From contig UBWZ01000002.1 in the NCBI GenBank assembly GCA_900469345.1, forward strand, positions 797,579 to 861,578: a DNA stretch of 64,000 nt. Direction: 5' to 3'. The stretch comes from Hyphomicrobiales bacterium. Its GTDB lineage: Bacteria > Pseudomonadota > Alphaproteobacteria > Rhizobiales > Rhizobiaceae. Each line of letters starts with the position of its first letter. The first letter of the stretch is position 1. Position numbers and translations under genes: made by a program. The notes beneath the pieces are model-generated. The model was not told the DNA's origin and made no database searches. It was given only the letters and a program-made list of their open reading frames with translations. Below, piece by piece: positions 28,608 through 37,736 of this stretch.

Positions 28608-30425
28608 ATGATGTCGGAAGTAGGTTCTGCCACAGAATTTCGTTCTTTCCCAAAGACATGGGGCGCAGAGTATGTCGCTGCTGGTGAAGTTCGGTTTAGC
28701 CTGTGGGCGCCGGGCCAGGACGAGGTCACGCTTCGCCTGAACGGCTCGGACACGCCGATGTCGCGCACGGATGACGGCTGGTTCGAACTGCTGGCAACCG
28801 GTGTCGAACCTGGCTCGGAGTACAATTTCGTGATGGCGGACGGCATGGTCATTCCAGACCCTGCCTCGCGCGGCCAGAAACAGGACGTGTCCGGTCCCTC
28901 GCTCGTGATCGATCCCACCAGCTACGCCTGGCGCGATGTGAACTGGCGTGGCCGCCCGTGGGAGGAAACGGTCGTCTACGAAATGCACATCGGCACGTTT
29001 ACGCCCGAAGGCACGTTCGAAGCCGCCATCGGCAAGCTTCCCTACCTGGCCGATCTCGGCATCACCATGATCGAGGTCTTGCCGCTTGCCCATTTCGCCG
29101 GACATCACGGTTGGGGATATGACGGCGTTCTCCTCTATGCGCCGCATGCGGCCTATGGCGCACCCGAAGATTTCAAGGCGTTTGTCGATGCCGCGCATCA
29201 ACACGGCCTCTCGGTCGTGCTTGACGTCGTCCTCAACCACTTCGGACCGGACGGCAACTACCTGCCGATGCTGGCGCCCGCCTCCTTCCATCCGGAAAAG
29301 CAGACCCCCTGGGGCGCAGCCATCGCCTATGACGTGGACGCCATGCGCAGTTACATGGCAGAGGTCCCGCTCTACTGGTTGGAGGAGTTCCATCTCGACG
29401 GGATCCGCTTCGACGCCATCGACCAGATCGACGACACGTCCGAAAAGCACATCCTCGAGGAGATAGCCGAGCGCATCCGCGCCGAGATCACCGATCGGCC
29501 GATCCACCTGACGACCGAAGACAGCCGCAACATCATCAATCTGCACGAGCGTGACGAAGACGGCAGCGTACCGCTGTTCACCGGCGAGTGGAACGACGAC
29601 TTCCATAACGCAGCCCACGCGCTGGCGACCGGCGAGAGCCACGCCTACTATCAGGACTTCGCCAACGAACCCGCCAAGCTGGTGGCCCGGATTCTTGCCG
29701 AGGGTTTCGCCTACCAGGGCGAAGTCTCGCCGCAGACCGGCGAGACGCGCGGCGTCCCGAGTGCTGGCCAGCCGCCGGTGGCGTTCGTGGATTTCATCCA
29801 GAACCACGACCAGGTGGGCAACCGGGCCATGGGTGAGCGTCTGATCGACCTTGCTGGTCCGGACAAGACCAAGGTGCTGCTTGCGACGCTGCTGCTGTCG
29901 CCGCATGTCCCGCTGCTCTTCATGGGCGAGGAATACGGCGAGACCAACCCCTTCCTGTTCTTCACCGATTTTCACGGCGACCTCGCCAAGGCCGTGCGCG
30001 AAGGCCGCCGCAAGGAATTCGAGGGCCATGCCGGCCATGAAGGCGAAACCGTGCCGGATCCGAACGCTGCCACGACCTTCGAGAATTCGAGGCTCGGCTG
30101 GGACAGGCTCGAAACCGAGGCCGGTAGGGAGTGGCTGGAGTTCACCCGTTCGCTGCTGACGCTGAGGCGCGACAGGATCGTGCCGCTCCTGGCCGCAGCC
30201 GGTGGCCATGCGGGCAAGGTGGTCGACACCGATGACGGCTTCTTCGCCGTCACATGGAGCATGCCCGGTGGCAAACTCGGCATGACCGTCAACCTCAGCG
30301 ACGCCGCCCGCCGCCTTCCCAAAACTACCGGCGAAGTGATCTTCGCCTTCCCCGAACATTCTGACGAGCTGGCGCCGAACGCCATCCTCGTCACACTCGC
30401 ACCCGCCGGAGACGCCGCGAAATGA
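28608..30425 (+). CDS. treZ: Malto-oligosyltrehalose trehalohydrolase TreZ
   Basis: A 605-residue GH13 enzyme that releases trehalose from maltooligosyl-trehalose. It has an N-terminal CBM48-like domain (VRFSLWAPGQDEVTLRL). The GH13 catalytic barrel follows with DVVLNHFGPDG, GIRFDAIDQI (nucleophile Asp), LTTEDSRN (acid Glu position) and FIQNHDQVGNRA. AAGGACTGTTTA precedes two adjacent ATG codons; I take the first. The last codon overlaps treY (ATGA). No treX is seen nearby. An EcfG-type promoter lies just upstream. Confidence 0.94.
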   Translation: MMSEVGSATEFRSFPKTWGAEYVAAGEVRFSLWAPGQDEVTLRLNGSDTPMSRTDDGWFELLATGVEPGSEYNFVMADGMVIPDPASRGQKQDVSGPSLVIDPTSYAWRDVNWRGRPWEETVVYEMHIGTFTPEGTFEAAIGKLPYLADLGITMIEVLPLAHFAGHHGWGYDGVLLYAPHAAYGAPEDFKAFVDAAHQHGLSVVLDVVLNHFGPDGNYLPMLAPASFHPEKQTPWGAAIAYDVDAMRSYMAEVPLYWLEEFHLDGIRFDAIDQIDDTSEKHILEEIAERIRAEITDRPIHLTTEDSRNIINLHERDEDGSVPLFTGEWNDDFHNAAHALATGESHAYYQDFANEPAKLVARILAEGFAYQGEVSPQTGETRGVPSAGQPPVAFVDFIQNHDQVGNRAMGERLIDLAGPDKTKVLLATLLLSPHVPLLFMGEEYGETNPFLFFTDFHGDLAKAVREGRRKEFEGHAGHEGETVPDPNAATTFENSRLGWDRLETEAGREWLEFTRSLLTLRRDRIVPLLAAAGGHAGKVVDTDDGFFAVTWSMPGGKLGMTVNLSDAARRLPKTTGEVIFAFPEHSDELAPNAILVTLAPAGDAAK

Positions 30426-32962
30426 TCCCGACCGCCACCTACCGTATCCAGTTTCGCAACGGCATGACCTTCGACCGGGCTGCAGGCCTGGTGCCTTACA
30501 TGAAGCGGCTCGGCATCAGCCATTTCTACGCCTCGCCGATCTTCACCGCGACGTCCGGTTCGACCCATGGCTACGACGTCACGAACGCCAACGAGATCGA
30601 TCCAGACATCGGCGGCCGCGAAGGTTTCGAGCGCCTTTCCCAGGTCCTGAAGGACAACGGCCTCGGCCTCATCCTTGATATCGTCCCCAACCACATGGCG
30701 GCATCGCTGGAAAATTCCTGGTGGCGGGATGTGGTCGAGAACGGCAAGCGCAGCCCCTATGCCGGCTATTTCGACATCGACTGGGCTCGCAAGCTGACGC
30801 TTCCCTTTCTCGGCGATACCCTTGAAGCCGTTGTGGAGGCGGGCGACCTGGGTGTCGCGACGGACCCGGAGACCGGCAAGCCGGCCTTCGCCTACTATGA
30901 AACCTTCTATCCTCTCTCGCCCGAAAGCTATGACGGCCGCGAGCACGAAATCCTTGCGCTGACCGACAAGGACGACATCCTTGCGCTCCACGAGGAACAG
31001 CCCTACCGGCTGATGTCATGGCGGGATGCACCCAAGGACTTGTCCTATCGCCGCTTTTTCGAAATCACCGGCCTTGCCGGCGTCAGGGTCGAGGATGCCG
31101 ACGTCTTTGACGATACGCATCGCCTGATCCTCGAACTGGTGCGCAACGGTCAGGTCGATGGCCTGCGCGTCGACCACGTCGACGGCCTTGCCGATCCCAA
31201 GGCCTATCTCGAGCGCCTGCGCCAGGAAGCTGGACCGGATTGCTACATTACCGTCGAAAAAATCCTCGGCGAAGGCGAGCAGATCCCGGCCGACTGGCCC
31301 ATTTCCGGAACCACCGGCTACGAGTTCATTTCGTCACTGAGCGACATCCTCGTCGACAGCGACGGCCTGGTACAGCTCCGCGAGGCCTATCGGGAAATCA
31401 CCGGTCAGCCGGGCGACATGGAGGCGGAGCTGCGCAAGGCAAAGCTCCTGATGGCCGACAACAACTTTGAGGGCGAGGTGTCGAACCTGATGCGCATCGC
31501 CATGGAGATCGGCAAGGGTACGCCGGCTGCCGCAGGCATTGCCGAGGCCGACGTCAGGAACGCGCTGCGCGAGCTGCTCGTCGCCTTCCCGGTCTACCGG
31601 ACATACGGCACGACGACGGACATGCCGGCTGACAGCCGGGAACGGCTCGAAAAAGTTCTGAACGGCGTGCGCGGCAGCACACATGCACCGAACGAAGGTG
31701 CGCTGGCTTTCCTGGCCGGAATCCTGTCCGGCGACGACAGGGATGGCGATGTCACCCTGTCCGGCGAGTTCCGGATCCGGTTCCAGCAGCTGACGGGCCC
31801 GCTGATGGCCAAGTCCGTGGAGGACACGCTGTTCTTCCGCCAGCACGCCGCACTGGCCCTGAACGAGGTCGGCAGCGAGCCCCTGCCGCGCGTCCACAGC
31901 CTTGCACGGTTCCATGCCGACATGCAGACGAGGCTCGAGCGTCAGCCTGATGCGCTGTCGGGATCATCGACGCATGACACCAAGCGGGGCGAGGATGCCC
32001 GCGCCCGCCTTTATGTCCTGAGCGAGGCGCCGGCCGTGTGGTCCGAAGCCATCAGCCGCTGGCGGACAATGAACCGGTCCCTGGTGACGACACTGGAAGA
32101 CGGCCCGGCACCGGAGCCGGAGGTCGAGTGGATGATCTATCAGGCGCTGATCGGCGCCTGGCCCACGAACCTGCGGCATGACGACGAGGACGGGCTGAAG
32201 GCGTTCGGCGAACGAGTGGCTGCCTACCTGGAAAAATCGCTGCGCGAGGCCAAGCTCCGCAGCAACTGGAGCAACGTCAACGAGGATTACGAAAAGGCGG
32301 TTCTGGGCTACGCGGAAAAGCTTCTTTCGCCTGGCAACGAGGCATTCCTAGTCGATTTCACCGACACCTTGCGACCCTTCCTGCGCGCTGGCCTCGTCAA
32401 CAGCCTCACGCAGACCATCGTCAAGGCGACTGCCCCGGGCGTCCCCGACATCTATCAGGGCAGCGAGGCGCTTGATCTGAGCCTGGTCGATCCGGACAAC
32501 CGCCGCGAGCCCGATTTCCCCGCCCTGCAGCGCATGTTGTCGGAAAAAGGCCCTGTCGCCTCGACGCAGGAGGATGAGTGGCAGTCGGGTCGGCTGAAGC
32601 AACACGTGCTAGCCGAACTCCTTCATCTGCGGGAAAAGGCGCCGAGCCTTTTCCGCAGGGGCCGCTATGTGCCGCTGGAGGTGAGCGGCAGGCGGATGGA
32701 CAATATTGTCGCCTTCGCACGGGTCGATGCGGAGGATGCCCTTCTGGTCATCGTCCCGCGCCATGTCTTTGGCGCGCTGTTCACCGGCGACCAGCAGATC
32801 GCTGACGAGCGCTGGGCCGAGACGGAGATTGTCCTGCCGCCGGAGCTCGCAGGGTCTCGCTACCGCGACATCTGCACCGGCAAGGCTTTCGATCCGAAGG
32901 ACCGCCTCTCCGTCAACTGGGCCTTTTCGGATCACCCCTTCGCCTTGCTGCGAGCCGAATAG
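30422..32962 (+). CDS. treY: Malto-oligosyltrehalose synthase TreY
   Basis: An 846-residue GH13 isomerase that turns the reducing end of maltodextrins into an alpha,alpha-1,1 linkage. TATYRIQFRNGMTFDRA is the classic N-terminus. YASPIFTATSGSTHGYDV, DIVPNHMA, GLRVDHVDGLADP (nucleophile Asp) and TVEKILGEGE (acid Glu) follow, with STHDTKRGEDARARL later. Length is normal for TreY. Translation is coupled to treZ. With TreZ it makes trehalose from glycogen or maltodextrin under stress. A strong terminator follows. Confidence 0.95.
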   Translation: MIPTATYRIQFRNGMTFDRAAGLVPYMKRLGISHFYASPIFTATSGSTHGYDVTNANEIDPDIGGREGFERLSQVLKDNGLGLILDIVPNHMAASLENSWWRDVVENGKRSPYAGYFDIDWARKLTLPFLGDTLEAVVEAGDLGVATDPETGKPAFAYYETFYPLSPESYDGREHEILALTDKDDILALHEEQPYRLMSWRDAPKDLSYRRFFEITGLAGVRVEDADVFDDTHRLILELVRNGQVDGLRVDHVDGLADPKAYLERLRQEAGPDCYITVEKILGEGEQIPADWPISGTTGYEFISSLSDILVDSDGLVQLREAYREITGQPGDMEAELRKAKLLMADNNFEGEVSNLMRIAMEIGKGTPAAAGIAEADVRNALRELLVAFPVYRTYGTTTDMPADSRERLEKVLNGVRGSTHAPNEGALAFLAGILSGDDRDGDVTLSGEFRIRFQQLTGPLMAKSVEDTLFFRQHAALALNEVGSEPLPRVHSLARFHADMQTRLERQPDALSGSSTHDTKRGEDARARLYVLSEAPAVWSEAISRWRTMNRSLVTTLEDGPAPEPEVEWMIYQALIGAWPTNLRHDDEDGLKAFGERVAAYLEKSLREAKLRSNWSNVNEDYEKAVLGYAEKLLSPGNEAFLVDFTDTLRPFLRAGLVNSLTQTIVKATAPGVPDIYQGSEALDLSLVDPDNRREPDFPALQRMLSEKGPVASTQEDEWQSGRLKQHVLAELLHLREKAPSLFRRGRYVPLEVSGRRMDNIVAFARVDAEDALLVIVPRHVFGALFTGDQQIADERWAETEIVLPPELAGSRYRDICTGKAFDPKDRLSVNWAFSDHPFALLRAE

Positions 32963-32997
32963 GCTCAAAGCACGGCCGGCACGAACCGCGCATACAG

Positions 32998-33041
32998 AAA
33001 GGGCGCCGCTTGGGAGGAAGCGGCGCCCTTTCTATTTTTGC
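32998..33041 (+). terminator. Rho-independent terminator after treZY
   Basis: Perfect 14-pair stem (32998-33011 with 33018-33031), six-base loop, then a T-rich tail to about 33041. Confidence 0.92.
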
Positions 33042-33072
33042 TCAGGGGACAAAACCCCCGTCAATCATTCGA

Positions 33073-33147
33073 TCAAGCAAAACCGACCAGGTTCAGGACG
33101 GCGATAACGATGACCACGGCGCCAACCAACCAAACGATGCTGTTCAT
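33073..33147 (-). CDS. 24-residue membrane microprotein
   Basis: A 24-codon gene reading MNSIVWLVGAVVIVIAVLNL then VGFA. AAAAGGAGAAGGTC before the ATG is an excellent ribosome binding site. The product is a single hydrophobic helix with almost no flanking residues. Very short proteins of the same shape (Met, a few polar residues, IVYIVGAVVIVIAVLSF-like core) recur in alphaproteobacteria and are commonly left unannotated. An exact EcfG promoter (33176-33201) points at it with a leader of about 20 bases. The function is unknown; a membrane stress role is inferred. Confidence 0.75.
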   Translation of the reverse strand: MNSIVWLVGAVVIVIAVLNLVGFA

Positions 33148-33175
33148 GACCTTCTCCTTTTGATGTCGGGAATTG

Positions 33176-33201
33176 AACGGGACACAGAGGCAAAAGGTTC
33201 C
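33176..33201 (-). promoter_or_regulatory. EcfG-type stress promoter of the 24-residue microprotein
   Basis: Exact GGAAC-N17-CGTT on the minus strand, ending 28 bases before the start codon at 33147. Confidence 0.75.
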
Positions 33202-33339
33202 CCTGACAGCGCTCGGAAGACGGGAAGTCCCATCCGTGCAGAGCGATCAATGCGCGAAGGTCGTAGTCAAGCCGGTTGCGCTTGGCCGCAACCCGGCGCA
33301 GCATCAGCGATAGACACGACGATCACGAGGAGAGCCGTC

Positions 33340-33624
33340 ATGAACACCGCCAATCCGCAGCTCGAAGGTCTCTATCTGGCGCTTGCCGCCATCAACCGTC
33401 TGCTTGTCGAAAAGGGAATTGCCTCGCACGACGAGTTGCGCGTGGCTTTGCAGGCTACCGAAAGCAGCGTGCTCGCGCATGGGCGCATCGACCACGGCTC
33501 GATCTCGAACCGCAAGGCGGCTGCGTTTCCGATCCGTATGCTTCTGTTGGCGAACGAAGCCCATGCACGTGGCGAAAATGTCGGCTTCGAAGCCCTGGCG
33601 CGAGAAATTGGCCGTCGCACCTGA
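33340..33624 (+). CDS. Hypothetical 94-residue soluble protein
   Basis: The ATG follows CACGAGGAGAGCCGTC. The protein is mostly helical in appearance: QLEGLYLALAAINRLLVEKG, then SHDELRVALQATESSVLA and AAAFPIRMLLLANEA. There is no signal peptide or membrane helix. I recognise no family. It lies between the microprotein and the SDR gene in a run of stress-type genes, but I see no EcfG site directly before it. Confidence 0.65.
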   Translation: MNTANPQLEGLYLALAAINRLLVEKGIASHDELRVALQATESSVLAHGRIDHGSISNRKAAAFPIRMLLLANEAHARGENVGFEALAREIGRRT

Positions 33625-33705
33625 GGCGACCGGCCGGCTTCGGCGCGACGCCAAGGCGGTGGTTAGCGCAGCGCGACCGGCTGGCCGCACTGCGCAATCG
33701 TCACA

Positions 33706-34563
33706 TCAGATGATGGGCTTGCCGCCCGTCACCCCGATCATCGTTCCCGAGACATAGCTCGAAAGCGGGTCGGCCAGCATGACATAGGTGGTTGCCAGTT
33801 CCGCCGGCTGGCCGGGGCGTTTCATCGGCACCTGCTGTCCGAACTTCGCGACCCTGTCCGCCGGCATGGTGGAGGGGATGAGCGGCGTCCAGATCGGACC
33901 TGGGGCGACCGCATTGGCGCGAATGCCCTTTTCCGCAAGCATCTGTGCAAGACCGGCCGTAAAGTTCTGGATCGCGCCCTTCGTGGTCGCATAGGCAAGC
34001 AACGTCGGGCTCGGGTCGTCGGCGTTAACGGAAGCGGTGTTGACGATTGAGCTTCCCGGCTTCATGTGCGGTACCGCAGCCTTGGTCAGATAGAACATCG
34101 CATGGATGTTGACCTTGAAGGTCAGCTCCCATTCCTCGTCGGGTATCTCCTCGAGGGAGGCAAACGTCTTCTGGTGGGCAGCGTTGTTGACGAGAATATC
34201 GATCCCGCCAAACTCGGCGACTGCCTTGTCGATGATCGCCCGGCAATGGGCGGCTTGCTGGATGTCGCCCGGCACCAGGACCGCCTTGCGTCCCGCCTCC
34301 TCTACAAGACGCTTGGTATCCTGCGCATCCTCGTGCTCGTCGAGGTAGGAGATCAGAATGTCTGCGCCCTCGCGGGCATAGGCAATGGCGACGGCGCGAC
34401 CGATGCCGCTGTCGCCGCCGGTGATCACGGCTTTCATGCCCGAAAGCCGTCCTGAACCGCGATAGGAGGTTTCGCCGTGGTCCGGTAGCGGATCCATCCG
34501 GCCCGTCTGGCCGGGCACGGACTGCGGCTGGGTCGAAAATGGCGGCTTGGGATATTCAGGCAT
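33706..34563 (-). CDS. SDR-family NAD(P)-dependent oxidoreductase (YghA/YhdG-like)
   Basis: A 285-residue short-chain dehydrogenase with an N-terminal extension ending GRLSGMKAVITGGDSGIGRAV (cofactor loop). LVNNAAHQ and the active-site Tyr-x3-Lys in LLAYATTKGAI follow. It closely resembles the general-stress aldehyde/glucose dehydrogenase group (YghA, YhdG, GsiB-linked SDRs) with the typical leader MPEYPKPPF. CACAAGGAGCTTTC precedes the start. An EcfG-like promoter lies about 30 bases upstream, consistent with stress induction. The substrate is unknown. Confidence 0.88.
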   Translation of the reverse strand: MPEYPKPPFSTQPQSVPGQTGRMDPLPDHGETSYRGSGRLSGMKAVITGGDSGIGRAVAIAYAREGADILISYLDEHEDAQDTKRLVEEAGRKAVLVPGDIQQAAHCRAIIDKAVAEFGGIDILVNNAAHQKTFASLEEIPDEEWELTFKVNIHAMFYLTKAAVPHMKPGSSIVNTASVNADDPSPTLLAYATTKGAIQNFTAGLAQMLAEKGIRANAVAPGPIWTPLIPSTMPADRVAKFGQQVPMKRPGQPAELATTYVMLADPLSSYVSGTMIGVTGGKPII

Positions 34564-34591
34564 GAAAGCTCCTTGTGGGTTCAGTCCTAGA

Positions 34592-34616
34592 AACCGGCAG
34601 GCAGGAGCTTCGTTCC
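34592..34616 (-). promoter_or_regulatory. EcfG-type stress promoter of the SDR gene (near match)
   Basis: GGAAC-N16-GGTT on the minus strand, ending 28 bases before the SDR start codon; one -10 base differs from CGTT. Confidence 0.6.
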
Positions 34617-34651
34617 AGCGGAAGTGGCCGCCGGGAGGCGCGAGCCTGGCG

Positions 34652-34900
34652 TCAGGCGCCGGGCGTCACGGCACCGTCGCCGCCGCGCAGCAGCTTGACC
34701 CGCTCGACCATCCGCATCGACGTCAGGGCGCGCGCCGCCGAGAGGTCGGAACTCTTGGCAAGGATGCGGAGCATGTCTTCGGCCTCGTCAGCCGATATGG
34801 TGCCGCGCATCGCAAGGCCGTCGATCAGCATCATGAAGGCGCCTTCCAGCGCCAGGGACCGGCGGCGGGCTTCGAGGTCGGCTTCGGATTGATCTTGCAT
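34652..34900 (-). CDS. Hypothetical 82-residue helical protein
   Basis: Starts at 34900 after CAATTGGAGCCTGTC. The protein has a charged helix (ADLEARRRSLALEGAFMML) and IDGLAMRGTISADEAEDMLRIL, then VERVKLLRGGDG. It is soluble and without cysteines. No family is recognised. A degenerate EcfG-like site (GGAAC-N16-CATT, 34930-34954) lies upstream and is too weak to assert. It is read in the same direction as the DUF983 gene behind it. Confidence 0.6.
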   Translation of the reverse strand: MQDQSEADLEARRRSLALEGAFMMLIDGLAMRGTISADEAEDMLRILAKSSDLSAARALTSMRMVERVKLLRGGDGAVTPGA

Positions 34901-34986
34901 GACAGGCTCCAATTGCGGGGTACCTGTCGAATGGTTTGACCACCGAATGGTTCCGGCCAATCGGCCGTCGGCGCAACCTTTGGGTT

Positions 34987-35406
34987 TCACCTGTCGATTG
35001 GGCGATCCACTTGTGGCTGCGGTGAAGGACCGCGGTCGATACGCCCCGGCCCGGCCTTGTAGAAGTACTGGCTGGCGACGAGCCATCCCTTCAGCGGCCG
35101 AAGCGGCAAAATGCAGGTCAGAAGAAGGAAGGGCAGCGATATCAGCAAATGCACCCAGAAAGGCGGCTGGAAAGCCACCTCGATCCATACGGCGAGTGCC
35201 ACGCTTGGCACGCAGGCAAAGCAGATCACGAAGAAGGCCGGACCATCGGCCGGATCGGCAAAGGAATAGTCGAGCCCGCAAACTTCGCAGCTCGGTCGCA
35301 GGGTCAGGAAACCGCTGAACATGTGGCCCTGCCCGCAACGGGGGCACCGCCCTCGAATACCGGTCTCCAGGGGCTTGATGGGCGCCCACTCCGCTTGATC
35401 TGCCAT
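34987..35406 (-). CDS. DUF983 family membrane protein
   Basis: A 139-residue protein with two zinc-ribbon-like CxxC pairs (RGRCPRCGQGHMF and PSCEVCGLDYS), followed by ADPADGPAFFVICFACV and two membrane helices. This order is diagnostic of DUF983, a family of unknown role sometimes found near cytochrome oxidase genes. GTGAGGAGCAGGCGA precedes the ATG. No respiratory genes are adjacent here. Confidence 0.85.
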   Translation of the reverse strand: MADQAEWAPIKPLETGIRGRCPRCGQGHMFSGFLTLRPSCEVCGLDYSFADPADGPAFFVICFACVPSVALAVWIEVAFQPPFWVHLLISLPFLLLTCILPLRPLKGWLVASQYFYKAGPGRIDRGPSPQPQVDRPIDR

Positions 35407-35529
35407 TCGCCTGCTCCTCACCCCGTGCTCCCGCATCAGTTGCGATAGCCTCAACGCAGGGCCGACCGCAAGGCTTTCTCGGGCTGCGCGTCAATTCGCC
35501 TCGTCAAACGGATGGAGGCGCGGAGGCGA

Positions 35530-35838
35530 TCACGGATCGTCGTTGCCGAACGGCGAGCGGATCACGCGGCGCGACACGAGTTTCAGACTGCGGTCCGGCT
35601 GGATCACGTAGGTCTCCAGCGTCAGCTCGCCGAACTCGTTGCGGAACCGATGGGGCACGATGCTGCCAATCGGAGCCTTGGTGAGCCGGGTCCGGGGCTG
35701 GCCGCCATAGGTGATGCTGCCGGGAATCGGTCGCAGGCTCTCGCCCATCTGGATCGGCGCGCGGCTGGTATCGCTCTCGACAGTCGAACAGCCCGCCAGC
35801 AGCAGGGACGCAAGGGCAATGGCAGTGAACGTCTTCAT
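35530..35838 (-). CDS. Small lipoprotein, unknown function
   Basis: A 102-residue protein with the lipobox LLAGC (Cys17) after a short signal peptide. The mature part contains PIPGSITYGGQPRTRLTKAPIGS and ends with RVIRSPFGNDDP. GAGGGAGGAAGCTC precedes the ATG. It is most likely anchored in the outer membrane by its acyl chains. An EcfG-like promoter (35877-35901) lies upstream. I do not recognise the family. Confidence 0.75.
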   Translation of the reverse strand: MKTFTAIALASLLLAGCSTVESDTSRAPIQMGESLRPIPGSITYGGQPRTRLTKAPIGSIVPHRFRNEFGELTLETYVIQPDRSLKLVSRRVIRSPFGNDDP

Positions 35839-35876
35839 GAGCTTCCTCCCTCGGACACATGTCCGTGTGGCACTTC

Positions 35877-35901
35877 AACCGGGGCGCCGGGCAATTGTTC
35901 C
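35877..35901 (-). promoter_or_regulatory. EcfG-type stress promoter of the small lipoprotein (near match)
   Basis: GGAAC-N16-GGTT on the minus strand, ending 38 bases before the lipoprotein start codon. Confidence 0.58.
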
Positions 35902-35991
35902 GACCTGCGCTTGCCCACTGCAAAACTGCTGTGTTTTGTCAAAATATCCGTTATTCCTTTGCCTCGCACAGCACAGCAGGAGATGGCAAGC

Positions 35992-37353
35992 GTGACAGGA
36001 AACTACGGGGCAATGTCGATTGCGCAGCTTTCCGCACTCCTGCAGACCGGAAAGGCGGATCCGGTCGAGGTGACGCAGGCGGTCTTTGCTGCCATCGACC
36101 GCCATGGCGACAAGGCGGTGTTCGTCTCGCTTCTGAGAGAGAGGGCGCTGAGCGAGGCCGAAGCCTCGTCCAGGCGCATTCGCGACGGCCGGTCGCTGGG
36201 GCTGCTCGACGGCATACCGATCGCCTGGAAGGACCTGTTCGATATCGAGGGTGCGGCGACCACCGCGGGCTCAACGGTGCTGGCCACCGCGCCGAAGGCG
36301 CTGAAAGATGCCTCTGTCGTCGACCTCCTCAAGCGCGCCGGAATGGTCGCCATCGGCCGCACCAACATGAGCGAATTCGCCTTTTCCGGCATAGGCATCA
36401 ACCCGCACTACGGCACGCCGCACAATCCGCGCAGCACCGATGTCCCCCGCATTCCGGGCGGCTCATCCTCCGGCGCGGGCGTTGCCGTTGCAGCCGACCT
36501 GGTACCAGTCGCCATGGGCACCGATACGGGCGGCTCCGTCCGTATCCCCGCCGCCTTCAACGGTCTCGTCGGCTACAAGGCGACGCGCGGCCGCCACGCC
36601 ATGCAGGGTGTCTTCCCCCTCTCCAGAAGCCTCGATTCGCTTGGTCCTCTCTGCCGGACGGTGCAGGACGCGGCCTGGATCGATGCCGCCATGCGCGGCC
36701 TGCCGCCCGGCATGGTACAGAGACGGGCGCTTGAAACACTGGACATCGTCGTGCCCACCAATATCGTCTTCGACACGGCGGAACCGGGCGTCGTTGCAAC
36801 CTTCGAAGCGGCGCTCGAGCGGCTTCGGACGGCCGGTGCAAGCATTACCCGCATCGTCCTGCCGGCCTTCGGGCAAATTCTCGACGTCATGGCGAAGTAT
36901 GGACCGCTGGTCACCGCGGAGGCGTTCGTCCTGCACCGTGATCGCCTGGCGGGACCCGAGGCGACCGGAATGGATCAGCGCGTGGTGGCGCGCACCCGGC
37001 TTGGCGAAAACACCAGCCTCGCCAGCTATCTGGCGATCCTCGACGCCCGCGCCCGTCTGATTGCCGAGACGGAGGCCCTGATCGGCGACCGGCTGGTCGC
37101 GTTTCCGACGGTCGCCCATGTGGCGCCGCCGATCGAGCCGCTTCTGGCCGACGACCAGGCGTTCTTTGCCATCAACGGCAAGACGCTGGCCAACACGGCG
37201 CTCGGCAACTTCCTCGATTGGTGCGGTGTCTCCATCCCCTGCGGCACCGGCGACGCCGGAATGCCGGTCGGGTTTCTGCTGTCCGCCAGTGCCAACAGGG
37301 ACGATAGTCTGCTGGCAGCGGCCATGGCCGCCGAAAATACCATCCGCGGTTGA
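35992..37353 (+). CDS. Amidase-signature family amidase
   Basis: A 453-residue amidase-signature enzyme. The Ser-cisSer-Lys triad is visible: Lys in GIPIAWKDLFD, and the glycine-serine-rich stretch IPGGSSSGAGVAVAADLVP with GTDTGGSVRIPAAF. RTNMSEFAFSGIG is also typical. The substrate (amide, indoleacetamide, carbamoyl or other) cannot be told. I favour the GTG at 35992, nine bases after AGGAG; the in-frame ATG at 35983 directly abuts that site. It appears monocistronic. Confidence 0.88.
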   Translation: MTGNYGAMSIAQLSALLQTGKADPVEVTQAVFAAIDRHGDKAVFVSLLRERALSEAEASSRRIRDGRSLGLLDGIPIAWKDLFDIEGAATTAGSTVLATAPKALKDASVVDLLKRAGMVAIGRTNMSEFAFSGIGINPHYGTPHNPRSTDVPRIPGGSSSGAGVAVAADLVPVAMGTDTGGSVRIPAAFNGLVGYKATRGRHAMQGVFPLSRSLDSLGPLCRTVQDAAWIDAAMRGLPPGMVQRRALETLDIVVPTNIVFDTAEPGVVATFEAALERLRTAGASITRIVLPAFGQILDVMAKYGPLVTAEAFVLHRDRLAGPEATGMDQRVVARTRLGENTSLASYLAILDARARLIAETEALIGDRLVAFPTVAHVAPPIEPLLADDQAFFAINGKTLANTALGNFLDWCGVSIPCGTGDAGMPVGFLLSASANRDDSLLAAAMAAENTIRG

Positions 37354-37397
37354 CGGCGCGCGGTTCTTCCGGGACGCCGCAATCTTCGAGCCACTCG

Positions 37398-37736
37398 ATG
37401 TGGCCCATGCGCAGTCGTCTTGCAAACCTACTCCTGGGCTGCCTGTTTCCGGCCTGCCTTCTGGGAGTGATCGCCTCCGAGCGCCGGCCGGTGGCGGGCG
37501 ATTGCGTACTTTCGCTCGGCTTCGAGCGCGGCCAGCAGCGGTTCTACGCAGAGCCGAATGTCGTCGATGTCGACAACGCAGACGCCATCTTTCAGTCGCG
37601 CTGCAGCTTCACGCTGATCGCCCATGTCACCATTTTGAACAGCACTGGCGGCCACGTCACGATGCAGGCGGTGGACCTTGTCGCCGACCCGGCGTCAAAC
37701 CGGTGGAGAGCGTCAGGAACGCGACCGTACAATTGA
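37398..37736 (+). CDS. Hypothetical exported protein
   Basis: A 112-residue protein whose N-terminus (SRLANLLLGCLFPACLLGVIA) is a signal peptide or anchor; GDCVLSLGFERGQQRFY follows. Two further Cys are in DCV and SRCSF, and may form a periplasmic disulfide. No ribosome binding site is strong, and ATG codons at 37398 and 37407 are both possible. No family is recognised. It begins 44 bases after the amidase. Confidence 0.55.
   Translation: MWPMRSRLANLLLGCLFPACLLGVIASERRPVAGDCVLSLGFERGQQRFYAEPNVVDVDNADAIFQSRCSFTLIAHVTILNSTGGHVTMQAVDLVADPASNRWRASGTRPYN

Noticed and set aside
34930..34954. GGAAC-N16-CATT upstream of the 82-residue protein
   Set aside because: Two differences in the core across the -10 make it too weak to list as a promoter.
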